DNA from: DASSQJ01 sp963730165
GTDB taxonomy: Bacteria; Actinomycetota; Actinomycetes; Actinomycetales; Dermatophilaceae
DNA: 64,000 nt
Assembly: GCA_963730165.1 (NCBI GenBank)
Contig: CAVSQS010000008.1
Location: 1 to 64,000 of the forward strand
Reading direction: 5' to 3'
The notes beneath the pieces are model-generated. The model was not told the DNA's origin. It saw nothing but the letters and a program-made list of their open reading frames with translations, and ran no database searches. Shown in pieces: positions 25,578 to 33,703 of the stretch. Made by a program: the position numbers and the translations under genes. The stretch's first letter is position 1. Each line of letters opens with the position of its first letter.

Positions 25578-26278
25578 GGGGCAGCGTCCTCGTCATGGCG
25601 AAGGCCCCCGTGGCGGGGCGGGCCAAGACCAGGCTCGCCGCGTCGGTCGGCGACGCCGCCGCGGCCGAGCTCGCCGCCGCCGCGTTGCTCGACACCCTCG
25701 AGGCCGGAGCGGCCTCCTTCCCACCCGGGCGGCGGGTGCTCGCCCTCACCGGGGACCTGGCCCTCGCCGTCCGGTCGGACGAGCTGCGGTCGGCGGCGCG
25801 CGACTGGGTCGTGGTCCGCCAGGGCGGACGCACCTTCGCCGAGCGGCTCGTCGACGGGCACCGCCAGGCCCACCGGCTGGTCGGCGGGCCGGTCGTCCAG
25901 GTCGGGATGGACACCCCGCAGGTGGAACCCGCGCTGCTCCGGGGCCTGGCCGGCCTCGCGCTCGAGCGCGGCCGTCCGGTCCTGGGCCCCGCGCTCGACG
26001 GCGGCTGGTGGGTGCTCGTCACGACGCACGCCCACCAGGCCGGCGTCCTCGCCGGGGTGCCGATGAGCCGGCCCGACACCGGACGACTCACCGTGGTTGC
26101 CCTCACCGGGCTCGGCGCGGCCCCCGTCGAGGCACCTCTCCTGCGTGACGTCGACGAGGTGGAGGACGCCCACGCCGTGGCAGCGCAGGCTCCTCGAACC
26201 CGGTTCGCCGACGCCTGGCGGGCGCTCGTGGCGGCCCGGGCCGTGGCCCCCGCCGGCCGGGCCCCCCGGGAGGAGTGA
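25574..26278 (+). CDS. TIGR04282/DUF2064-family glycosyltransferase
   Basis: A 234-aa GT-A fold protein. VLVMAKAPVAGRAKTRLA at residues 5-22 is the diagnostic nucleotide-binding motif of the DUF2064 group (also called arsenosugar glycosyltransferase-like), and GMDTPQVEPALL and LGPALDGGWWVL match its later blocks. In actinobacteria this gene commonly sits beside a GT2 and a molybdopterin oxidoreductase, as here. Substrate unknown. Start ATG 25574 overlaps the leader stop. Confidence 0.9.
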   Translation: MRGSVLVMAKAPVAGRAKTRLAASVGDAAAAELAAAALLDTLEAGAASFPPGRRVLALTGDLALAVRSDELRSAARDWVVVRQGGRTFAERLVDGHRQAHRLVGGPVVQVGMDTPQVEPALLRGLAGLALERGRPVLGPALDGGWWVLVTTHAHQAGVLAGVPMSRPDTGRLTVVALTGLGAAPVEAPLLRDVDEVEDAHAVAAQAPRTRFADAWRALVAARAVAPAGRAPREE

Positions 26279-26284
26279 GGATCG

Positions 26285-27490
26285 ATGGCCGAGCCCAGCG
26301 GGCGGACCCTCACCGGCCTGGCAGCCCGCCTCGACGACCTCGTCCCGACCCCTGAGGGGTTCCGCAGCGAGCTGCGCGGGCCGGGGACCGCGGCCCGCGT
26401 CGGCGTCTGGCTCGGCCTGGCCTTCGGCGCGGCCTTCGTCACCGGCGTGTTCAGCCACCTCGCCCAGGGCCGCGGCGCGGACGTCCGGCTCCCCACCGGC
26501 CCGGCGTGGCTCTACCTCGCCACCCAGGGGCTCCACGTGGCGGCCGGAACCGCCGCCGTGCCGCTGCTCCTCGTCAAGCTGTGGTCGGTCTTCCCCCGGC
26601 TCTTCGAGCGCCCGCCCCGGCCCTCCCGGACGCTCGCCCTCCACGTCCTGGAGCGCGGGTCGATCGCCCTGCTCGTCGGCTCGGCCCTCTTCCAGCTCGT
26701 CACCGGCCTGGCGAACTCGGCCCAGTGGTACCCGTGGTCGTTCGACTTCATCTCGGCGCACTACGCGATGGCCTGGGTGGCCGCCGGGTCGCTGGTCGTC
26801 CACGTCGCCGTCAAGCTGCCCGTCATCCGTGCGGGCCTGTCCGCACCCGTCGACGAGCGCGTCGCGCCCACCCCCCCGGAGGCTCCGTCCGCCGGGCTGA
26901 CCCGTCGGAGCCTCCTGCGCGCGACGTGGCTCGCGACCGGGGTGACCGTCCTCGCGACGACCGCGGTCGGCATCCCGGGCCTGCGCCGTGTCGCCGTGCT
27001 CGCGGTCCGCTCGGGCGACGGGCCCCAGGGGGTCCCCGTGAACCGCAGCGCGGTCGGGGCGGCGGTGGACGACCTCGTCGGCGACCCCGCCTGGCGGCTG
27101 CGCGTCATCGGTCCGGAGCGGACCGTCGAGCTCTCCCTCGCCGACCTCGGTGCGATGCCGCAGCACACCGCCGACCTTCCCATCGCCTGCGTCGAGGGGT
27201 GGAGTGCCGCCGGGACGTGGGGCGGGGTGGCCGTCCGCGACGTCGTCGCCCTCGTCGGGGGCAGCCCGGCCGACGACGTCGTGGTCCGCTCGTTCCAGCC
27301 CCGGGGTGCCTACCGCGAGAGCCGGCTGCCGGCCGCGTTCGCCCGCCACCCCGACTCGCTCCTCGCCCTGACGCTCGCCGGCGAGACCCTCCACCCCGAC
27401 CACGGCTACCCGTGCCGGCTCATCGCCCCGGCCCGACCCGGCGTGCTCCAGACCAAGTGGCTGCGCGAGGTCGAGGTGGTGCCCGCGTGA
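26285..27490 (+). CDS. Membrane-anchored molybdopterin-dependent oxidoreductase
   Basis: A 401-aa protein fusing an N-terminal four- or five-helix membrane domain (about 35-185, with histidines in GLHVAAG, HVLERG, SAHYAMAW and VVHVAVK that could bind haem) to a C-terminal sulfite-oxidase-type molybdopterin domain (about 245-400). The molybdenum-ligand cysteine is in IACVEGWSAAGTWGGV and the dimer-like block is HGYPCRLIAPARPG. It probably moves electrons between the outside and the membrane; the substrate is unknown. It starts 6 bp after the DUF2064 gene. Confidence 0.9.
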   Translation: MAEPSGRTLTGLAARLDDLVPTPEGFRSELRGPGTAARVGVWLGLAFGAAFVTGVFSHLAQGRGADVRLPTGPAWLYLATQGLHVAAGTAAVPLLLVKLWSVFPRLFERPPRPSRTLALHVLERGSIALLVGSALFQLVTGLANSAQWYPWSFDFISAHYAMAWVAAGSLVVHVAVKLPVIRAGLSAPVDERVAPTPPEAPSAGLTRRSLLRATWLATGVTVLATTAVGIPGLRRVAVLAVRSGDGPQGVPVNRSAVGAAVDDLVGDPAWRLRVIGPERTVELSLADLGAMPQHTADLPIACVEGWSAAGTWGGVAVRDVVALVGGSPADDVVVRSFQPRGAYRESRLPAAFARHPDSLLALTLAGETLHPDHGYPCRLIAPARPGVLQTKWLREVEVVPA

Positions 27491-27963
27491 GCGCTTCGAG
27501 CCGACCCGGCCCCACGGCACCGGCCCCGGTGCGCCGCGGCCGCCCGCACACCCCGTCCGGGGTGGGGCGCCTGGTGCTCGGCCTCGCCGGGGCGGCCGGC
27601 GCCGCGTACGGGCTCTGGCTGCTGCTCGGCCAGCCGCTGGACCGGCTCGTCGCGGTCGCCGTGTGGGCCGGGGGCGCGGTGGTCGCGCACGACGCTCTCC
27701 TCGCCCCCGTCGTCGTCGTGCTCGGCGTGCTCGCCGCGACGCGCGCCCCCGGGTGGTTGCGGGTGCCGCTGCTCCGCCTCCTCGTCGTCCTCGGTCCCCT
27801 CACCCTGGTCGCGATCCCGGTGCTCGGTCGGTTCGGTGCCAAGCCCGACAACCCCAGCCTCCTCGACCGGCCGTACTGGGCGGGCTACCTCGGCATCGTC
27901 GCGGTCGCCGTCTTCCTCTCCGCGCTCGACGCCGCCCGTCGCCGGCGCACGTCGGCCACGTGA
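27487..27963 (+). CDS. Small membrane protein, four helices
   Basis: A 158-aa protein with helices at about 28-50, 55-80, 88-110 and 125-145 and an Arg/Pro-rich N terminus. GTG 27487 overlaps the previous stop (GTGA), so it is the last gene of the glycosyltransferase-oxidoreductase operon and may partner the oxidoreductase. No family recognised. It converges with the hydrolase gene, 28 bp away. Confidence 0.8.
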   Translation: MSASSRPGPTAPAPVRRGRPHTPSGVGRLVLGLAGAAGAAYGLWLLLGQPLDRLVAVAVWAGGAVVAHDALLAPVVVVLGVLAATRAPGWLRVPLLRLLVVLGPLTLVAIPVLGRFGAKPDNPSLLDRPYWAGYLGIVAVAVFLSALDAARRRRTSAT

Positions 27964-27991
27964 CCGGGTGAGGGTCGGTGCGGCCGTGCCC

Positions 27992-29791
27992 CTACTCCAT
28001 CCCCTCGGGGAGCGGGTGGGTCTTGCTGTACGGGTGGGGACGCTGCTCGAGCACGGCGGACAGGGCCGCAGCGCGTCGGTCGTTCCAGCCGGGCGGCTCG
28101 GTGATGGCCGCCCATGCGGTCATGTTCGCGGTGGCCGAGTAGAGGTGGCCGTAGCCCATCGGGACGTTGCCGGCGCCGGGGAGGTCGAGGAGCACCTGGA
28201 CCATCGTGACGAGAGGGAACCAGCCCATCTGCGGTGAGACGTCGGGCCCGCGCTGGCCGTCGCGCAGCCACTCGGGCGGCGAGAAGGCGAGGTCCTGGTT
28301 GAAGAAGACGACGGGGTCCGACGCGTGCTGGAGGTAGACGATCCGCGTCGGCCCCCAGGGCCCGGGGCTCCGGGTCAGGCCGTCCTGCTCGGCGGTGAAC
28401 CGGACCGTGCGGCCCCGGCCGACGATCGGCAGCCAGGCCGGGCTGCCGGGGTCGCGGTCGGCCTCCATCTGGGCGTGGATGGGGTTGACGAACGGCGGGC
28501 CGACGAGCAGGGCCCCGTTGATCGGTTCGTTGATCATGTTGATCGACCCGAGGATCGACTCGACGCCGTAGGAGCCGAGGGAGAGCCCGTAGAGGTACAG
28601 GCGTGGGCGCTGCGCCTCGGGCAGGGTCGACCAGTAGGCCTGCACGGCGTCGAAGACCGCCTTGGAGGTCTGCTCGACCGCCTCCTGGTCGGCGAGCAGC
28701 GAGACCCAGCTCGGCAGGTAGGAGTACTGGACGCCGGCGATGGCGGTGTCCCCGTTCCACATGAACTCGAGGGGGTCGGTGCCGTTGCGGTCGAGGTAGC
28801 CGGTCCCGGTCGTCGTCGCGATGACGAGGACCTTCCGCTCGAACGCCCCGGTGCGCTTGAGCTCGTCGAGGACGAGACGGGCCCGCGCCTCGACGGTCGG
28901 GGCGTTGCGGAGGCCCACGTAGACGCGGACCGGCAGCTTGGCGCCGCCGCCGCTGACGGCGTCGATCTGCTCCACGGTCGGCCCTCCGGAGACGAAGTTG
29001 CGGCCTTCGCGCCCCAGGTCGCGCCAGTCGACGAAGGAGCCGGGCCCACCCGAGCGCAGCGGTGAGGTGGGGGCCGAGGAGTTCGGCCGGATCGTCGCGT
29101 CGGTGGGCGCCGAGAGCGCGTTCGCCGCGGCGAAGAATCCGTTGACGAGGACGCCGGTGAACAGCGCCCACACGACGACGAGCACGACGATCGCCCCGAG
29201 CAGGCTCGACAGCTCGCGGGAGAGGTGCCGACCGAGGACCCCGCGCAGCCGATGGAACGCCGTCCGCAGGAGCCGGGCGAGCACGAGGCCCGCGGCCGCG
29301 ACGAGCACGGTGACGGCGAGGATGAGTGGCCACCCGCCCGGCCCGATCGGCTCCATCCCGTACAGGCGGCGCAGCTCGTTCTGCCAGCCCACCTGCTTCC
29401 AGACCGCGAGGACGGCCAGCACGAGGACGACCCCGATCGTGACGGCGAGGACGAGCGAGCGCACGAGGAGTGGGAGTGGCGGGATGCGCAGGTACCGGTA
29501 GAGCGACGAGGCCGAGGCACCGATGCCGTAGCCCACCGCGAGGCTGACTCCGGAGATCACGCCCTGCACCACCGCGTCGCGCGGCAGCAGCGACGGCAGC
29601 AGCGAGATCGTGAGGAAGAACAGGCCGGTGACCAGACCGGCCCCGGAGAAGCGCAGCTCGGTGATCCGCTCAGGGCTGCCGAGGGGTGGCTCCAGCCGGC
29701 GCAGCAGGTGACGGGCCTCCGCGGCGGCACGCATGGTCGCGGGCTGCCGCTCCTGCGGCTCCGCGGCACGCGGCGGCGTGTGCAGCGCCAT
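27992..29791 (-). CDS. Abhydrolase_9-type membrane protein
   Basis: A 599-aa protein. The N-terminal third holds five or so membrane helices (about 50-225), the remainder is an extracytoplasmic or cytoplasmic alpha/beta-hydrolase domain with the nucleophile serine in YGLSLGSYG and a long family-specific start (FSGAGLVTGLFFLTISLLPSLLPRD). This matches the actinobacterial Rv1069c-like family, whose function is unknown. The putative active site appears complete. It is monocistronic. Confidence 0.88.
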   Translation of the reverse strand: MALHTPPRAAEPQERQPATMRAAAEARHLLRRLEPPLGSPERITELRFSGAGLVTGLFFLTISLLPSLLPRDAVVQGVISGVSLAVGYGIGASASSLYRYLRIPPLPLLVRSLVLAVTIGVVLVLAVLAVWKQVGWQNELRRLYGMEPIGPGGWPLILAVTVLVAAAGLVLARLLRTAFHRLRGVLGRHLSRELSSLLGAIVVLVVVWALFTGVLVNGFFAAANALSAPTDATIRPNSSAPTSPLRSGGPGSFVDWRDLGREGRNFVSGGPTVEQIDAVSGGGAKLPVRVYVGLRNAPTVEARARLVLDELKRTGAFERKVLVIATTTGTGYLDRNGTDPLEFMWNGDTAIAGVQYSYLPSWVSLLADQEAVEQTSKAVFDAVQAYWSTLPEAQRPRLYLYGLSLGSYGVESILGSINMINEPINGALLVGPPFVNPIHAQMEADRDPGSPAWLPIVGRGRTVRFTAEQDGLTRSPGPWGPTRIVYLQHASDPVVFFNQDLAFSPPEWLRDGQRGPDVSPQMGWFPLVTMVQVLLDLPGAGNVPMGYGHLYSATANMTAWAAITEPPGWNDRRAAALSAVLEQRPHPYSKTHPLPEGME

Positions 29792-30093
29792 CGGACTCTC
29801 CTCCCCCGGCCGGGGCGCCGGGTGCGCCTTCCCCCAGCAGGGTAGGGGGACGCGCTGGCCGTCGAGCGATTTCCGGCCGCCGGGACCGTGGGCCGGCGCG
29901 GCGGCGGGGGGTCCGGGCTCGTTCCGGACGCCCCCACCGGGCCGGTACGGTGGGGGGACACGGCAGCGGTCGCCGCCCCACCGGGCACGCGGCCGCGAGG
30001 ACCCTGCCGGCCGGACCGGGCCACATCGTGTCCGCGCGAGGTCGGCACCGACGCGGCACCCGTCACCACGGGTGCCCGGAGAAGGAGTGCCCA
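29792..30093. other. 302-bp divergent intergenic region
   Basis: No gene seen. It contains promoters for the leftward membrane hydrolase and the rightward 2-oxoacid dehydrogenase operon. A TACGGT -10-like hexamer lies near 29945-29950 and a GTCCGG-N7-CCGGAC dyad about 29910-29930. GGAG 7 nt before GTG 30094 shows the dehydrogenase mRNA has a leader. Confidence 0.4.
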
Positions 30094-31287
30094 GTGAGCG
30101 ACAACGAGGTCGCCCCCCTCGAGACCGCGTTCGGCGTCGACCACCACGTCACGCGCGTGCAGGCCCCGGACCGCCCCCTCGCCGAGGGCGGGCCCGAGAT
30201 GGTCCAGCTGCTCAGCCCCGAGGGCGAGCGCGTCCCGAACCCCGAGCTCGACCCCGTGGTCGACGCCCTCACCGACGACGAGCTGCGCGGGTTCTACCGC
30301 GACCTCGTCCTCATCCGACGCTTCGACGCCGAGGCCACGGCTCTCCAACGCCAGGGCGAGCTCGGCCTCTGGGCCTCGCTGCTCGGCCAGGAGGCCGCGC
30401 AGGTCGGCTCCGGTCGCGCGCTGCGACCGCAGGACTACGCCTTCCCCACCTACCGCGAGCACGGGGTCGCGTGGTGCCGGGGCGTCGACCCGGTCAACCT
30501 CCTCGGGATGTTCCGGGGGGTCAACCACGGCGGCTGGGACCCGAACGAGAAGAACTTCCACCTCTACACGATCATCATCGGCGCCCAGACCCTCCACGCG
30601 ACGGGCTATGCGATGGGCGTGCAGCGCGACGGCGACGTCGGCACGGGCGACGACGAGCGGGACACCGCCGTCATCGCCTACTTCGGCGACGGAGCCACCT
30701 CTCAGGGCGACGTGTCCGAGTCCCTCGTCTTCGCCGGGGTCAACAACAGCCCGGTCGTCTTCTTCTGCCAGAACAACCAGTGGGCCATCTCCGAGCCGAA
30801 CGAGAAGCAGACCCGCGCCCCGCTCTACCACCGGGCCCGCGGTTTCGGCTTCCCCGGCATCCGTGTCGACGGCAACGACGTGCTCGCCGTCTACGCCGTG
30901 ACCAAGCAGGCCCTCGACTCGGCACGCTCCGGTCAGGGCCCGACCTTCGTCGAGGCGTTCACGTACCGGATGGGCGCGCACACGACCTCCGACGACCCGA
31001 CCAAGTACCGGGTCTCGGCGGAGGTCGAGGTGTGGAAGCACCGCGACCCGATCCAGCGCTTCCGCCGCTACCTCACGACCACGGGGCGCGCGGACGCAGC
31101 GTTCTTCGAGGCCGTCGACGCCGAGGCCGACGAGCTCGGCAGCGGCGTCCGCGAGCGGTGCCTGGCGATGCCCGATCCCGAGGGCACGGCGATGTGGGAG
31201 CACGTGTACGCGGAGGCCCACCCGGTGATGGAGCGTGAGCGCGCGTGGTTCGAGCAGTACCACGCCTCGTTCGAGGGGGCGAAGTGA
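30094..31287 (+). CDS. 2-oxoacid dehydrogenase E1 component, alpha subunit
   Basis: Thiamine-diphosphate-dependent decarboxylase subunit, 397 aa. The ThDP motif GDGATSQGDVSESLVFAG ending in QNNQW is clear, and the phosphorylation-loop-like YRMGAHTTSDDPTKYR follows. It forms an alpha2-beta2 enzyme with the next gene and feeds E2. Whether pyruvate or branched-chain 2-oxoacids are the substrate cannot be decided; both types occur in actinobacteria with this gene order. No E3 gene is adjacent, so a shared lipoamide dehydrogenase is expected. Confidence 0.93.
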   Translation: MSDNEVAPLETAFGVDHHVTRVQAPDRPLAEGGPEMVQLLSPEGERVPNPELDPVVDALTDDELRGFYRDLVLIRRFDAEATALQRQGELGLWASLLGQEAAQVGSGRALRPQDYAFPTYREHGVAWCRGVDPVNLLGMFRGVNHGGWDPNEKNFHLYTIIIGAQTLHATGYAMGVQRDGDVGTGDDERDTAVIAYFGDGATSQGDVSESLVFAGVNNSPVVFFCQNNQWAISEPNEKQTRAPLYHRARGFGFPGIRVDGNDVLAVYAVTKQALDSARSGQGPTFVEAFTYRMGAHTTSDDPTKYRVSAEVEVWKHRDPIQRFRRYLTTTGRADAAFFEAVDAEADELGSGVRERCLAMPDPEGTAMWEHVYAEAHPVMERERAWFEQYHASFEGAK

Positions 31288-32261
31288 TGAGCCGGACGAC
31301 GACGCTCGCCAAGGGCATCACGAGCGGCCTGCGGGCCGCCATGGAGAAGGACAGCCGAGTCGTCCTCATGGGCGAGGACATCGGCAAGCTCGGCGGCGTC
31401 TTCCGGGTCACCGAGGGGCTGCAGAAGGACTTCGGCGAGGACCGCGTCATCGACACCCCGCTCGCCGAGGCCGGCATCGTCGGCACGGCGATCGGGATGG
31501 CGCTGCGCGGCTACCGGCCGGTCGTCGAGATCCAGTTCGACGGCTTCGTCTACCCCGCCTTCGACCACATCGTCAGCCAGGTCGCCAAGCTGCACTCCCG
31601 GTCGCTCGGCACGGTGACGATGCCGATCGTCATCCGTATCCCGTTCGGCGGTGGCATCGGCGCGGTCGAACACCACAGCGAGTCCAACGAGGCGTACTTC
31701 GCCCATACGGCGGGGCTGCGCGTCGTCTCGTGCTCGAACCCGCACGACGCGCACTGGATGATCCGCCAGGCCATCGAGACCGACGATCCGGTGGTCTTCT
31801 ACGAGCCGAAGCGTCGCTACTGGGACAAGGGGGAGGTCGGGGAGGCCCCCGACGGCGCCCTCGGCACCGCCCGGGTGCTGCGCGAGGGCTCCGACCTCTC
31901 GCTCTTCGCCTACGGGCCGATGGTCAAGACCTGCCTGCAGGCCGCTCAGGCCGCCGAGGAGGAGGGGCGCTCGCTCGAGGTCGTCGATCTCCGCTCGCTC
32001 TCCCCCCTCGACGGCGACACGATCCTGGGCTCGGTCCGGAAGACCGGCCGCGCGGTGGTCGTCCACGAGGCCTCGACGTTCCTCGGCACCGGTGCCGAGA
32101 TCGCGGCCATGGTCACCGAGGAGGCCTTCTACTCGCTCGAGGCTCCGGTGCTGCGCGTCGGCGGGTACAACGTGCCCTACCCGCCGAGCCGGCTCGAGGA
32201 GGAGTTCCTCCCCGACCTCGACCGCGTCCTCGACGCCGTCGACCGTTCGCTCGCGTACTGA
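31287..32261 (+). CDS. 2-oxoacid dehydrogenase E1 component, beta subunit
   Basis: Beta subunit of the E1 enzyme, 324 aa. Family strings are MGEDIGKLGGVFRVTEGL, DTPLAEAGIVGTAIGMALRG, EIQFDGF and RVGGYNVPYPPSRLEE. ATG 31287 shares one base with the E1 alpha stop (TGATG), so translation is coupled. The next gene, E2, begins 15 bp later. Confidence 0.94.
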   Translation: MSRTTTLAKGITSGLRAAMEKDSRVVLMGEDIGKLGGVFRVTEGLQKDFGEDRVIDTPLAEAGIVGTAIGMALRGYRPVVEIQFDGFVYPAFDHIVSQVAKLHSRSLGTVTMPIVIRIPFGGGIGAVEHHSESNEAYFAHTAGLRVVSCSNPHDAHWMIRQAIETDDPVVFYEPKRRYWDKGEVGEAPDGALGTARVLREGSDLSLFAYGPMVKTCLQAAQAAEEEGRSLEVVDLRSLSPLDGDTILGSVRKTGRAVVVHEASTFLGTGAEIAAMVTEEAFYSLEAPVLRVGGYNVPYPPSRLEEEFLPDLDRVLDAVDRSLAY

Positions 32262-32276
32262 AAGGCGCTCCCGCAC

Positions 32277-33700
32277 ATGGCTCTTCGTGAGTTCAAGCTC
32301 CCCGACCCCGGGGAGGGGCTGACCGAGGCCGAGATCGTCACGTGGCACGTCGGGCCCGGTGACGTGGTCAAGGTCAACGACGTCGTCGTCGAGATCGAGA
32401 CCGCCAAGTCGCTCGTCGAGCTGCCCGTGCCGTTCGCCGGGACGGTCGGGGCGCTGCTCGTCTCCGAGGGCGACACGGTGGAGGTGGGCACGCCCATCCT
32501 CAGCGTCGACGACGGCGCCGACGCCGGAGCGCCCGCTCCCGCTCCCGCGGCCGAGCCGGAGCCTGCTGCCGCTGGAGGGGATGCCGGCGAGAACGGCTCC
32601 GGCGGCTCCATGGGCGGGCGCACGGCCGTCCTCGTCGGCTACGGCGTCAAGCAGACCGAGGCCACGCGCCGCCCCCGCAAGCAGCCGGCCACCCCCGGAC
32701 ACCAGTCGGCGAAAGCGTCACCTCCCGCGCCCCCGGACGGTCACCAGTCGACGAGAGCGTCGACAGCTGAGCGGGGGAGCTGCCGACCGGTGAGCGCCTC
32801 CGGGCGCTGGCGAAGCCGCCGGTGCGCAAGCTCGCCAAGGACCTCGGCGTCGACCTGGCGGCGGTGACCCCGACCGGCGAGGGGGGCGTCGTCACCCGAG
32901 CCGACGTCGAGGCCGCGGCACGAGCGTCGGAGGAGCAGACCTCGGCCGCAGATGCCGCTCGGCCCGAACCCTCGTGGTCCGCCGACCGCGGCGAGACCCG
33001 CGTCCCCGTCAAGGGGGTTCGCCGGATGACGGCCCAGGCGATGGTCGCCTCCGCGTTCACCGCGCCCCACGTCACCGAATGGGTCACCGTCGACGTCACG
33101 GCGACGATGCAGCTCGTCGACAGGCTCCGGCGCGATCGGGAGTTCCACGACGTCAAGGTGACACCGATGACCGTGCTCGCCAAGGCGATGTGCCTCGCCG
33201 TCCGCCGCCACCCGCAGGTCAACGCGAGCTGGGACGAGGACGCCCAGGAGATCGTGCTCAAGCACTACGTCAACCTCGGCTTCGCCGCCGCGACCCCTCG
33301 GGGCCTCGTGGTCCCGAACGTCAAGGACGCCGACCGGATGACGCTCCTCGAGCTGGCCCGGGCCATCGCCGAGCTCACCGCCACCGCGCGCGAGGGCCGG
33401 ACCCCGCCCGCGGACATGGCCGGAGGCACGATCACCGTCACCAACGTCGGCGTCTTCGGGGTCGACGGCGGGACCCCGATCCTCAACCCCGGCGAGTCGG
33501 CGATCATGGCCATCGGCTCGGTCGAGCGGCGCCCGTGGGTCGTCGGGGAGGGGGCCGAGGAACGGATCGAGCCGCGGTGGGTCACCACGCTCGCGCTCTC
33601 GTTCGACCACCGGCTCGTCGACGGCGAGCTCGGCTCGAGGTTCCTCGCCACCGTCGCCGCGGTGATGTCCGACCCCTCGCGCGCGCTCGTCTGGGGCTGA
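32277..33700 (+). pseudogene. 2-oxoacid dehydrogenase E2 (dihydrolipoyl acyltransferase), frameshifted
   Basis: Residues 1-85 form a lipoyl domain with the lipoylated lysine K44 in EIETAKSLV. The peripheral-subunit-binding segment (PPVRKLAKDLGVDLAAVTPTG) and the catalytic domain with FDHRLVDGE near the end are in the +1 frame relative to the start. The lipoyl frame runs to a stop at 32867; the catalytic frame is open only after a TGA at 32768. One extra G in the GGGGG run at 32773-32777 would join the frames (ELPTGERLRALAKPPVRKL) and give 475 codons exactly. Either a base is missing in the assembly or the gene is truly frameshifted. The linker also contains a duplicated 20-bp segment. Confidence 0.85.
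32700..32761. repeat. Duplicated 20-bp segment in the E2 linker
   Basis: CACCAGTCGGCGAAAGCGTC at 32700-32719 and CACCAGTCGACGAGAGCGTC at 32742-32761 match at 18 of 20 bases. The second copy contains a perfect GTCGACG-AGAG-CGTCGAC hairpin. The translated linker repeats GHQS-AKAS / GHQS-TRAS. It lies immediately before the frameshifting G run. Confidence 0.7.
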
Positions 33701-33703
33701 CGG

